Source of the DNA: Symbiodinium natans
Lineage: Eukaryota > Sar > Dinophyceae > Suessiales > Symbiodiniaceae
Direction of reading: 5' to 3'
Assembly: GCA_905221605.1 (NCBI GenBank)
Contig: CAJNDS010000230.1
Coordinates: forward strand, 1 to 64,000
Length of the DNA: 64,000 nucleotides
The notes below the pieces were generated by a model. It had not been told where the DNA came from. It worked only from the letters and a program-made list of their open reading frames with translations, and did no database searches. This document shows positions 23,415 through 32,740 of this stretch, in pieces. Positions within the stretch are counted from its first letter, which is position 1; each line of letters starts with the position of its first letter. Made by a program: the position numbers and the translations under genes.

Positions 23415-24788
23415 TCAGTGCTTCGGAGCATCCGTTGTCTTGCCAGAGTGATGCTGTTGCCAATGTTGCCACGTAGGATGTGGCCCGTGGCATCCTTTGA
23501 CCATGCAGCAGTGTACCATGCCGCAGTTTCCATCACATCCTGGCCCGGAGTAGTCAAAGCAGATCCACCTCCCGTCTGGCGTTCGAGTGGTGGTGACGCT
23601 CTCACGCTTCCCTTTGCCAGGACCCTTTGGGTCCTTTCCTTTCTTGTCCTTGCCCTTTTGATCGCCACGTCCTTTGTCATCTCCTTTGCGCGGTGTGCCT
23701 TTGCCCCAGCCAGCTCCTTTTCGCCAGGTGTCCCGGTGCCATTTTCCATCATCGTGCTGGCCATCCCATTGATCACTGCCACGCTTTCCTCTGTTTTGCA
23801 GCGCTATGGGAGCTGTGAAATACTGTTCTTTCAACTGTGCATCATCTGTCACCTCCCGAAGGGTCTCGCGCAAGGGGCGGGAATCACGAAAGGCTCTCTT
23901 GATCGCTTCTTTCCTCAACTCGTATTCATAGTTGAGGATCACCACCCATGGCGGTTTCAGTGGGATTTGATCCATCTTCCCGCCCTTCCCGGTGACCGGG
24001 ACCTGCAGCAAGTACACCCGTTCTCCAAGCAAGTAGTTTGCATATCCCAGCCAAGCATCTGGCCCCATGCCTTGGAAAAAGATCTTGTTCTTGTACTTGG
24101 ATGCCAAAAATGTCCACATATTGCCCTCAACTCTCAGCACCGTTCTCAGCTCTTCTGTATGTGAGGGCATTACCCCTTTGTTCTTCTGTTTGACGATCCT
24201 GACATGACCTCCAGTATCCACTGTCGTCTGTATCCCCATGGTCTTCACCTTCTTCTTGGATGTCACTTCAGAAAGGGCACTAGCGGTGATCTCGCCACTC
24301 TCGACCTCCTCAAGCTTTGCAGAGATGTAGTCGTCGGAAGGCTCGAATGCCTCCTCGAGCGTCCCGTGGGCTGCCTCATACGCAACCCTCATAGCCTGCT
24401 TCTCAGTCTGCGTCACTGGTCTGCTGACGCCCAGCATGCGCGCCTCTGCCCTCAACTCCGTTTCCTTGCTGGCGACCTCGCGCGATGTCTCCCAGGCTGA
24501 AACTACTGCTGCAACGACAGCTCTGCTCGCCTGGTCCGTGGCCTCCAACTGGTGATCATCTTTCAAAGCAGTGCGCACTTCGCCCCGTGTGTCAGCGTAT
24601 GTCGAGAATCGCTTCACTGATTTGAAGTTTTGTCCCAATCGATACTGCAATCCCAAAGGCATTCCGCATTCTTGGAAAATATGCACCAGATCAGAACTTA
24701 CCTGCTTATCAAGAAAATCAAGGGCTTGGTCCTGGGTGACCCCTGTTGGCAACTCTGCTGGCCCAGGAGCCGGCGCCGCTCCGGCCAT
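23415..24788 (-). CDS. gag: Element B Gag
   Basis: 457 codons from ATG 24788, forming the RNA-binding particle protein. Ala/Pro/Gly-rich start, helical Glu/Ala-rich region at 70-180, a folded middle at 210-300, then a Gly-Lys-rich basic stretch at 355-395 typical of dinoflagellate Gag. It ends in a CCCH zinc finger, C410-x7-C418-x3-C422-x3-H426, followed by a His/Cys-rich tail. The stop is TGA followed by C (UGA CUC), with Pol continuing in the same frame. The related Gag at 49004-50853 has a similar CCCH finger. Confidence 0.85.
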   Translation of the reverse strand: MAGAAPAPGPAELPTGVTQDQALDFLDKQVSSDLVHIFQECGMPLGLQYRLGQNFKSVKRFSTYADTRGEVRTALKDDHQLEATDQASRAVVAAVVSAWETSREVASKETELRAEARMLGVSRPVTQTEKQAMRVAYEAAHGTLEEAFEPSDDYISAKLEEVESGEITASALSEVTSKKKVKTMGIQTTVDTGGHVRIVKQKNKGVMPSHTEELRTVLRVEGNMWTFLASKYKNKIFFQGMGPDAWLGYANYLLGERVYLLQVPVTGKGGKMDQIPLKPPWVVILNYEYELRKEAIKRAFRDSRPLRETLREVTDDAQLKEQYFTAPIALQNRGKRGSDQWDGQHDDGKWHRDTWRKGAGWGKGTPRKGDDKGRGDQKGKDKKGKDPKGPGKGKRESVTTTRTPDGRWICFDYSGPGCDGNCGMVHCCMVKGCHGPHPTWQHWQQHHSGKTTDAPKH

Positions 24789-25116
24789 TGCACCAGGTGC
24801 TTCTCAGCACAGCGTCCCCGCACCTCAGCACATGCACAGTGGACCTATGAAAGAAGCAGAAAATCCCGGAAAATTCGAGCCATCAATCTGCGTACGAACC
24901 TCACAAGTGCACCTCCAACAGTGATCGCAACCCCGTTGCAGGAGGTCAGGCACTACAAGCTCGTCTAGATGCTGTCCCCTCCCCAGCAATCTCACTCTTT
25001 AATGCGTGCTCTCCTTCCGGCACGTCTTGCTCCAATCGAGCACTGCGCTCTGCTGCCTCCTGCAGAGCTTCCTACCAAGAATCCAAGAGTCAGGCGCCTC
25101 CAGCCCAAGGTGCAAA
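24789..25116 (-). other. Gap between recombinase and Gag of element B
   Basis: 328 bases, no supported frame. It may hold an internal promoter or a splice site for Gag-Pol expression; nothing decisive is visible. Confidence 0.4.
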
Positions 25117-27207
25117 TCAGAGATCCTGATCATGCCCCAAGCCTACAGCCAAGGGCCCGAGCCCAAGGCCTCCACCGAAAGGCTCTGACTCAAGGGCCTC
25201 CTGCTCACCCTCAACAGTGTCCTCCGAGCCACTAGTTGAAGACTCTTCGCCTATCTCCACCCGCGGCTTGCACAGCTTACACATCGCATCAGCAATGCCC
25301 TCTCCAAGGTGGAAAACTGGAATGGTCTCGAGGCACCTCTCTCTCCGGACTGCACAACGCTTGGAAAGATGCAAACGTCTGAACCCTCTCCGAGAGACAG
25401 TCAAGAAGTACGGCGCCTCGTCCTCGTCCGGCTCTGCTTCAAAAGCCTCATATTCTCCAGGGAGCTTCGCCTCGAGCTCCCCTTCGGCAATCGGAACCCT
25501 CTCCGGGTTCACCGCAAAAGCAGGATATTGTCCCCCCAGCAACCAGGTCTGTTTGTGTCCATCCCATTGCATCACCGTATTTGCGCCGACGATCTCCTCG
25601 CCATTCAATCCAAGGTCATCAGCAAAACTCCTTAAAGTGCAAAGCAGCTCCTCCTCAATGTAACCGCCTCCATCGCCCCCCAATAGCAGTGTCTTGCAAA
25701 CAGTGGTCTGGATCGCCTGGACCACCTGACGCGAAGTGAGGACATAATCCTGTGACCCATGTTGAGCATACGCCCATCGCCCCAGATAGTCACGCCGGTC
25801 CTTTGATATCCCGATGGCGGCTGCAATGCTCACCACGAAGTGACGAGGACTGTGCCCTGTCCAAAAGTTTGCGACGTCGCCAGGCAGCAGCAGCTCTCGT
25901 TTCACCTTCCAGGTTCCCATTTGCCTCACCGGTGTAGGCAACTCCTTCAGCAAACGCCTCAATTGCAAGGCGAGGCCCTCCGCGTCCATGTATTCTCTCT
26001 TTGGCTCATCCCACTCATTTGTAAAGCAAGGGCATAGAAAATCTCGCGCCCATGAAAATCGTTCAGAAGTCAGCAGCTTGAAACCTTCCCCGAGCCAGTC
26101 AAAGCCACTGAGTCCCACGACCCGAGAAATGAACCCATGCAGCTCACCAACCTTGCGCCCAGGTCCACTCGTCTTCGTCTTCCTAAGGATGAACCTCAGT
26201 CCGACCTGGCTCAGCTTCACACTGGCTGGATTGACGTTTTGCATATCATCTGCGCGCAGGCTTGCCCATACCATGACCAGCAAAATGAAAGCCATGAATC
26301 GCAACCCAGGTGGGTACAAAGGCCTGCAAACCACCAGCTCGCATATTAGCACGACTGAAACAGGCAACATTGCAGCTGCCTTTGGTGCAGCCTGATCGAC
26401 TTCCAGCTCGGCTGTCCAAGACTTGATGCTCTCAAGCAGCAAGGGGTCCTCGCTAAGGCGTTTGCCAGCCGGTACCATCCCAACGCCTTCCAAGAGTGAA
26501 AGGCTTGCCAGGATAGATTTGGGAACACTCTTTCCCATCCTGTGAATCTCATCTCTCTCCTCAAGATATCTCAAGATCACTCCAACATCCACAGGCCAAG
26601 AAATTCCCAATGAGCCCTGCAACCAAGCCCTAACCGGCTTCCAAGCTCTCGCACGATTTCGCAGCGTTTTTCCCCTACGTCGTCCAAAAGCTCTTAACCA
26701 GAAATGATTGTCATTGCCCAATGCAGCAATCCGCTCCGCGGCAGGCAGCTCTGCCTCCTGTATAATGGCGACAAGCTCGAGGGCCCACTTCTCACGCAAC
26801 TTGTTCTCTACCTCCTCTTTGTCCCCATGGGCCCTAGCTGCTCTGATTGCACGCTTCAGCAGGGACAGCGCAACAGCAGGGGTGGTGTTGACTGCCTCTT
26901 CAAAAACCGCAGTGATATCCTTCTGGGAGCGTGGAACACTAGCAGCGATCTCAGGTAAGCGTCTCTGCAAAAGCACTACCTCGGACGGTCTCCTCTTCAA
27001 GCGCGACTGCCTCCATGCCCAGAGCTCCTTTGAAATGTTTTCGATATCGCCTGCTGTCCTCTTTCCAGCAAGAAATTCCTCCACAGTAGATCTAGCCCCA
27101 GCTTCATCTTCGAAGGAACCATCAAACTGCAAAAGATTCTTGTACGTGTCAGTAACAGCAGCAAAAAGACCATCATCAATCTTCTGCAGTCCAGCCCAAT
27201 TAGACAT
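25117..27207 (-). CDS. Element B tyrosine recombinase (integrase)
   Basis: 696 codons from ATG 27207, the first gene of the element. The catalytic set of the lambda-integrase/DIRS family is complete: R318 (WASLRADD), K345 (RKTKT), H452-x2-R455 (GHSPRH), W478 (GRW) and Y488, the nucleophile (DYVLTSR). The N-terminal 300 residues are helical and probably hold the core-binding region (RAWKPVRAWL at 187-196). After the catalytic domain comes an acidic linker and a small Cys/His motif, H613-x4-C618 with C643-x2-C646. The enzyme would join a circular DNA copy to the target without duplicating it, which fits the clean ends. Intact; no frameshift or stop. Confidence 0.93.
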   Translation of the reverse strand: MSNWAGLQKIDDGLFAAVTDTYKNLLQFDGSFEDEAGARSTVEEFLAGKRTAGDIENISKELWAWRQSRLKRRPSEVVLLQRRLPEIAASVPRSQKDITAVFEEAVNTTPAVALSLLKRAIRAARAHGDKEEVENKLREKWALELVAIIQEAELPAAERIAALGNDNHFWLRAFGRRRGKTLRNRARAWKPVRAWLQGSLGISWPVDVGVILRYLEERDEIHRMGKSVPKSILASLSLLEGVGMVPAGKRLSEDPLLLESIKSWTAELEVDQAAPKAAAMLPVSVVLICELVVCRPLYPPGLRFMAFILLVMVWASLRADDMQNVNPASVKLSQVGLRFILRKTKTSGPGRKVGELHGFISRVVGLSGFDWLGEGFKLLTSERFSWARDFLCPCFTNEWDEPKREYMDAEGLALQLRRLLKELPTPVRQMGTWKVKRELLLPGDVANFWTGHSPRHFVVSIAAAIGISKDRRDYLGRWAYAQHGSQDYVLTSRQVVQAIQTTVCKTLLLGGDGGGYIEEELLCTLRSFADDLGLNGEEIVGANTVMQWDGHKQTWLLGGQYPAFAVNPERVPIAEGELEAKLPGEYEAFEAEPDEDEAPYFLTVSRRGFRRLHLSKRCAVRRERCLETIPVFHLGEGIADAMCKLCKPRVEIGEESSTSGSEDTVEGEQEALESEPFGGGLGLGPLAVGLGHDQDL

Positions 27208-27277
27208 GTCGGAAAAGAGCTCACATCAGCCCAGCAATTCCCAACAGTCCATGAGCCGCAGGTCCCCTCCCCCTCAC

Positions 27278-27486
27278 TAACAAAAATTTTTATGCTTGCG
27301 CCACAAAGGCAACGAGGCCTGACATTTCACAAGTCAATGCATGCTGCAAAAACCATCTTGTGCGCATCTGAAGAATCCGAAGCGAGAAGCAACTTTCAAA
27401 GGACTTTTCAAAGCACAAGTTTTCCCCCATCCCAGCCCGCCCTAGTTCAAACAGAGGGACAATCCCGTTGGGGGAACCCAAGTGGT
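27278..27486 (-). repeat. Element B split direct repeat, A1
   Basis: 209 bases, same as A2. It is the outer 5' end of the element and is joined directly to element A's pol gene at 27487. Confidence 0.9.
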
Positions 27487-30248
27487 ATGGCACTCACAAC
27501 ATGAGTCAAGCCACCAACTTCAGGGTACACATAGGCTGCTTCCACAAACCGGGAGAGCGCCGTGGTTTTCATCGAATCCGGTAGCTCAGCCAGAACTGTA
27601 GCACCTATCAACGACGATCCACACTCATGGAGGGATCTCTGTAGTACCAACTCCTGGGGTGATTTCTTCCCATCAAAGGCAGCTGCATGGTGATTGTGCA
27701 TTGCAGCACAGTAAATCAGACCAAACTCAAACGCTCGAGGACTTCTTTTCAAGTCAAAGCCCTGCGCTCGTAGATCCAACCTCACCGTGCTGAACAACTC
27801 CTTGAGTGTTCTCACTGCCCTTTCCACACCACCAACCGCTTCATGTCCCTGCGGAGGTGCTCTTTGGGTCACAATCCTAATCCCCAGATTGGCTCTCTTG
27901 ATGAGGGCGCTCACCGCTGTCTCGCTGTCTGTCCTCAACAGTACAGCAGACCCTGCAATGTCCAGTCCGAAAGCATTCATCCAATAACGAATCCAGCTGG
28001 AGGTATTGTCAGCATTGGTCCCTACCAACAGACATCCAATCATTCTGGTTGACATTTCAGTCATGACCAGTACTTTCATGTTGGGAGCCGTCGGCTGGTC
28101 TTTCGCAAAAGTACCAGTTACCAGGTTGATGAAGCAGAAATCTGCTTGCAACGCCACGGGTCGGTCTTGAGCATCCTTGGTCCGACGATGCTGGGTTGTT
28201 CCTCTTGTCATCCGACAATGAGGACATTCGGACGAAAAAGGAATGTGGCCTCGCATCCGATGCAGCTCCATTTCTTCTTGCTTTTTCTTGGTCATTGACT
28301 GCACTGACTGCATCTGATCAACCTCCATCGGTCGTTGGCCATCATCCACATCCATGGGTCGAACCTCAGTTCTTCCAAAGGTTACTTTCTTTCGCTTTCC
28401 AGCATCACCTTGCAGGTAGATCCAAGGACATCCAGCCCAGGATACTCCATATCCCATGACTCCTTTCTTCTCGTGTCGCAGCGAAATCTCTCTTCGAGTG
28501 AACTTCACTTCCCAACCAGTATTCACCATCTGCTCGGTGCTCAAGATGTTGTGAGCCACATCTGCTACAACTCCAGTCACACACACCGATGTCAAACCAA
28601 GATACTGCTTTCCTTCATACATAGGCAGCAAGGCTCGGATGCGAACTCGCTCGAAGACATTCACCGGGGTATCGTTGGCTGCTGAGTACCTCTCATTAGG
28701 TCCCAACGCCTTCCGATCCAAGATCTGGAACTCATCCAAGTATCTTTTCGCAATCACAGTCACCGATGCTCCTGAGTCAATCAACCACCATTTGCTTGCA
28801 TCATCCTTTTCCATGCTTTTGACTTGATTCATCGGAGGTTTCATCAAAGACCGAACTGACTTAGATGGCAACATCTGAGATAAATCGGTAGAGATCCGAT
28901 GCTCCAACTCGGCAATCCGGACTCTCGTCTCAACTTCCCATGACCAATCTATCTCATCAGTACTCCGGGGAATCCACTCTTTTCTCACTTCATCGAGCAA
29001 TCCTTCCAGAGGTTGCAACACAGATTCCACTCGGGCCTCTGACTCAGGTTCATTCCATTCACCTCCAGTTAGCTGGTAGTCACTCGACTCACCCTCTTGG
29101 GAGACTTCAGCAACTGTCTTCCCCTTTCCTTTGCCTTTTCCTTTGGGCTTTCCCTTTTCGGGCTTCTTCTTGGGATCTCCTTTTGCCTTGGCTTTCGCCT
29201 TAGCATTGGGGGAATTGGGCTTCTTGCCTGAATCTCCCTCCTTATACCAGCAATCGCGGGCATAATGTCCCTTTCCACCACACACATAGCACTCCACATC
29301 CTTCTTGTTCTGGCTTGAAGCTCGTTTGCCAGCACCTTTGCTTGATTCGCGCTTGCCTTTCTGTTCCTTTCCTTTGCCTTTTGGTTTTCCTTCGTTGCCC
29401 TTTCCCTCATTGGGATCTCGAAAAGGTTGAAGCTTCGTGCCAGGGGCTTCTGACCACACCCTTTGTTGCACCTCAAACTTCAGAGCAACTCTTTTCAGAT
29501 CTTCAAACGATTCACTATCGCCATGCAACAAGCAATGGCTTCTACACCGATCTGGCAAACTGCGCAGCAAAACCATAACCGAATCCGCTTCTTGGATCTG
29601 CAAACCACCAGCATGCACATCGGGATCAAGACTATTGAGCAGCTTGGTGTACTTGTTCAACTCATGCTCAATCTTTCGAATGATCTCCGGAATACTGGGT
29701 GCTTTCACGGTTTGATTCACCAGCTGCGACCGAAAGAACAGGCATTCAGCTCGCGACTTCAGGCAAAACTCCTTCGCCAGCAATCTCAAAGCCACAAAAC
29801 CAGATTGTTGATAAGTGCTCTCACTTTCAACATATGTCTGCAAAATCAGAGAACTCTTCTCATGATTTGCAAAAGTCTGTCGCAGGATGTGCATCAGCCT
29901 CGTCGACCTCTTCTGTTGCTCCACAGTAAGTCGATCCTGTTTCAGCCGAGACTCTTCTTGAGTCTTCACCGCATGCATGAGCTCATTGGGAAACACTTCT
30001 GAACCCAAACCAACCCAACTGGTCAGCTTCTCCATCCAGGTCAAGAATCCAAGAGCTTCAGAGATGCGATCCTTCCAAGACGAAAAGTCAATGGTCGGCA
30101 AACTGGGCAACCATTTGTCCGATCGAGCAAACACATCCCTTTCCTTTCTTGCTCCAGAGGTGGAGGTCTCAGTGGGGGACTTGGGCTCGCCATCCGAAAA
30201 AGCTGGGTCCCCTTCGCAGGAGTACCCACTGGCGATGCACCTTGACAT
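27487..30248 (-). CDS. gag-pol: Element A Gag core, protease and integrase
   Basis: The open frame is 933 codons from 30248; the last 13 are read from element B after the insertion point. Regions: Gag core of the UBN2 type at about 85-270; basic Lys/Gly stretch; zinc knuckle C320-x2-C323-x4-H328-x4-C333; second Lys/Gly stretch; aspartic protease DSGA at 491-494; integrase zinc part H663, H668, C675, C678; integrase core D703, D774, E809, giving the normal D-35-E spacing. The frame then runs into Pol at 18590. Real translation enters from the upstream frame (30041-30865) by a -1 shift near 30205-30215, since the sequence before residue 15 fits the other frame better. Confidence 0.92.
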
Positions 30249-30865
30249 CCCGAAGAAGAACTGGGCATGTTCTCAGGAACACCATCCTGAGGTAAGGGGG
30301 GATTCACCTGTTGCTGTTGCTGTGGCTGCTGTTGCTGATGCTGCTGTATCATCCACTGCTGATGCTGCTGCTGTTGCTGCACCATGGACGAAGTCATCGT
30401 TTGCATAAACTGCTGTTGCTGCACAACCAGTTGCTGCATCATGCTTTCCAATTCTCGCACTTGTCTCGTCAACCCTTGCACGTCGGGTGATGTTTGTGAT
30501 GGTGTCACCACAGGTTGAGGAGGTCCAGTGGATAGTCCTGGTGGTAACGAAGGACTTCCTACCGCTTGCTGAGGCAAACCAGGGGGAAACGAAGGGCCTC
30601 CCATTGTCTGTTGGGGTGCTCCAGTAGCTACCCCATGAGGGCTTCTGGCGGGAGTTCGACCTCTGGGCACTGGGCCATACACAGGTTGGCTTCCTTGTGC
30701 CAAACCTTGCACCCACAGTGGGTTGGGATTTCCCAAACCCGGAAAAGGGTCTACCCTTCGCCTTGTCTCAGCATCCATGATGGGCACAGAGCTTCCACGC
30801 TCTCGTCCACCTCTTGGACTCCTCACATGAGCTCCACTGGTATGTCGTGGGGATGTATTCAACAT
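30200..30865 (-). CDS. gag: Element A Gag N-terminal part (Pro/Gln-rich)
   Basis: ATG 30865; the frame stays open to 30041 (274 codons) but its last 50 codons overlap the Gag core frame and read as noise. Arg/Ser/Pro-rich start, Pro/Gly-rich middle, then a Gln-rich stretch (about 145-190) likely to form a coil or low-complexity assembly region. The two frames join by a -1 step at or near GCTTTTTC, a run of T on which ribosomes could slip. This is either programmed frameshifting or a one-base change or sequence error. Intact LTRs and Pol make the former worth testing. Confidence 0.7.
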
Positions 30866-30876
30866 AGTTCCTGAAC

Positions 30877-31282
30877 TCAGGCTCCAGCCTGCAGTCTCTC
30901 CACAACGTCTTCTGGCGAAAATTCTCTCACCAACACCAGATGGTCCAGGCTCCTGAAGAACCTTAGTTCTACTCTACCAAGCACCGTATTCCTCCAAGAT
31001 CGGTCACAACCAATCCAGTTCCAGACAAACCACCTTGCCCGGGCTCCAAAGTGCCTCAACAGCCGCTGAACCAACTGCTTCCAAGCCTGATGAGTCCGGA
31101 TCCGCCTCCTCACAGGATAGGCTTCCCGGTACTCACTTACACGGTCCGAGTACAAGAGATTCCGGTCCACTGGCAGTCTGGGCTCCAAACCCAAACTTGC
31201 CTCCAGGCACTCACAGAGTCCTGACAGACAACCAAAGACCATACACGGGCTCGTACCACAAGGCACAAGCTCCGCTACCACG
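30877..31282 (-). other. Element A 5' leader, with open frame through the primer-binding site
   Basis: A 156-codon frame starts in the LTR (31347), reads through the primer-binding site as VVAELV and stops at 30877, 12 bases before the Gag ATG and in another frame. Residues after the primer site look ordinary (Trp, Leu, Arg-rich), but no family is recognised. It may be a leader peptide frame or chance. Confidence 0.35.
31271..31280 (-). other. Element A primer-binding site
   Basis: Minus strand TGGTAGCGGAGC (31280-31269), two bases inside the 5' LTR. It is complementary to a tRNA 3' end GCTCCGCTACCA, close to eukaryotic initiator tRNA-Met (CTCTGCTACCA in animals). Element C has the same 12 bases. 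Confidence 0.88.
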
Positions 31283-31654
31283 TGAAAAACCGAAGGTCCC
31301 TCTGGTACCTTTTCCCTTGAAAGCACGAACCCTGACCTCTCACACAAGTGCGGACAGCTCTCTCTTTTTCACAGTCAGAGCCACTTGAGCCAAAAGTCAC
31401 GAAGTGCACAAACTAAACGAATTCTCTCTTGTGAGCTTAAACTCAGCTTCAGAACGAAGTTCCTACACACTGCACACTCACTTTAAATAGCGTATTGGGC
31501 AAAAACACACTCGTATGATTTCCTTGGAAATCAACGAGGCATAAACCATCGAGGATGGGATCACACGGATTCCCAATCACTCCGAAGCAAAACAAACCTA
31601 TACAAGCTGATCCAAAACATGACAAAAACATCACTGATCAGCCACAATCTTCCA
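31283..31654 (-). repeat. Element A 5' LTR
   Basis: 372 bases, apparently identical to 12863-13234. It should carry the promoter and RNA start for the minus-strand transcript; no TATA-like box is claimed. Confidence 0.93.
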
Positions 31655-31663
31655 CACCACTCG
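31655..31663. other. Target-site duplication of element A, right copy
   Basis: CACCACTCG, the same as 12854-12862. Confidence 0.8.
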
Positions 31664-32643
31664 CCCTTCCGGGCCGACCGCCTCACGCGACCTGCACCCA
31701 CGCCTGCTCGAGCACGAAGCCTCGTCGTGCTAAGAGACCGGTGCGCGGACAAGCCGCGAAGTGGTCCCCCAACACATCAACTCGCCCACGGCAGCCTGGC
31801 AAGCCATCCCCTCCGCAGCGGGCTCGGGCAATCGGCAAGGGGAGTCGGAGGCGGCGCCGCAGGCGAGGTGCATCAGGTCCGGCGTGAGCTCGGCAGCTGG
31901 GTGCGCGGGGATAGCACTAAGCCAAGACCCCGCATGTGGGCCTGACTGGGACCGCAACATGGCGCGGGCGTCAGAGGTCAAAGCCGGCAACATCGTGTGT
32001 TCTCGAAAGGAGGTGTGAAGGTATCGGGGGCGAGTTGGGCTGCTGTTAGGACCTGACGCGCACGTGACAGCTCGCCTCGCCGGACGAGCGCGCATGCCTT
32101 GGAGGCGCGGCTGTCCTCGTGAGCTGTATCGTTGGGTCTTTTGACAGGTGGCGGAGGCACCTGCGCGAGGCGAGACTGGCGATGCAGTTCTCGCCATTCC
32201 CCGAGCCGGAATAGCTCAAAACGCCTCAGCAGACAGGATCGCCCTTGCGGGCCGGTTTGCTGGCTGGGCGTAAGCAGGAGGCGCGGCAGCAGGAAGAACA
32301 ACTTCCATGCCCTCAGCACGCGTTGCTCCCCCGCTTGCCCGTGCGCCGCCTGCACTTCGGTCAACGCTGCAACGAATGCGCGCCGTGTCCCCGGTGCAAG
32401 AAAGTCAGACACCGACCGCATTGTGGGAACACGGCAGCGAAACTCCTCGTCCAGGCGGATGCCGTCCAACCACTCCCATGCCGCGCGAGGAAAAAAGAGC
32501 CTGTACTTGCACGTCCCGCTCGAGGAATGGGGGAGCCGGGGAGCCCTTTCCTCGTCTTCACTGGCATCTGGCTGCTCGGCAGTGACCGCTTCGACAGCTA
32601 CGGGTGCCGGGCCTGGCGCAGGGACGACCTTTTTTAAATTCAT
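31664..32643 (-). pseudogene. Non-LTR reverse transcriptase relic, N- and C-terminal parts
   Basis: Minus strand, 32643 to about 32000: N-terminal part of the same reverse transcriptase family as 11866-12840, recognised by RAWKLFFLLPRLLL and GELSRARQVLTAAQLAP. From about 31995 it changes abruptly, in another frame, to a C-terminal part (LRSQSGPHAGSWLSAIPAHP) and then phrases ending at the element A target, RVVPQQ. The whole catalytic middle is absent here and lies inverted on the other side of element A. The relic is therefore deleted, frameshifted and rearranged, not merely split by A. Confidence 0.75.
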
Positions 32644-32740
32644 TCAAAACCTGTAAAATTTATTTGGGGAGGCCCCTAATTGAATTTTAAAGGGGACGGG
32701 CCCCCTTTAAAATCTTTAAAATCTTTAAAATTTAGTATTT
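32637..32740. repeat. TTTAAA-rich repeat, right-hand relative of 11284-11420
   Basis: Shares GGGGAGGCC...TTTTAAAGGGGA.GGGCCCCC..TTTAAAATCTT with 11284-11420, same orientation. The pair flanks the non-LTR relic. Confidence 0.65.

Larger units (their letters stand above)
18591..27486 (-). mobile_element. Element B: PAT/DIRS-like tyrosine-recombinase retrotransposon nested in A
   Basis: 8,896 bases on the minus strand. Ends are not LTRs but split direct repeats. Read on the minus strand: A1 (27486-27278), coding region, B1 (19358-19127), A2 (19126-18918), a 94-base spacer, B2 (18823-18591). This A1...B1A2B2 pattern is typical of PAT and Ngaro elements, which insert through a circular intermediate with a tyrosine recombinase and make no target duplication. 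The join fits: 18590 and 27487 of element A, put together, restore the Pol frame with no base gained or lost. A methyltransferase-like region points to the PAT/DIRS side, not Ngaro. Gene order is recombinase, Gag, Pol, which differs from canonical DIRS and Ngaro. Confidence 0.92.
12863..31654 (-). mobile_element. Element A: Ty1/copia LTR retrotransposon, interrupted by element B
   Basis: A complete minus-strand element of 18,792 bases, or 9,896 without the nested element B. Parts seen: two 372-base LTRs that begin TG and end CA, a primer-binding site, a polypurine tract, target duplication, and Gag-protease-integrase-RT-RNase H in the Ty1/copia order (integrase before RT). No LTR difference was noticed by eye, so the insertion is recent. 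It landed in the relic of a non-LTR reverse transcriptase; joining the flanks restores the codons for RVVPQQ there. Odd points are a frame break in the N-terminal Gag part and a 680-residue extension after RNase H. Confidence 0.93.

Noticed and set aside
23042-24164. Frames of 246 and 309 codons overlapping element B Gag/Pol
   Set aside because: Shadow frames over well-recognised Gag and methyltransferase-like coding sequence.
18591-27486. Reading the repeats around element B as LTRs of another copia element
   Set aside because: The two ends differ in sequence and the inner pair is joined as B1-A2, which fits split direct repeats; the genes are recombinase and DIRS-type RT, with no DDE integrase.
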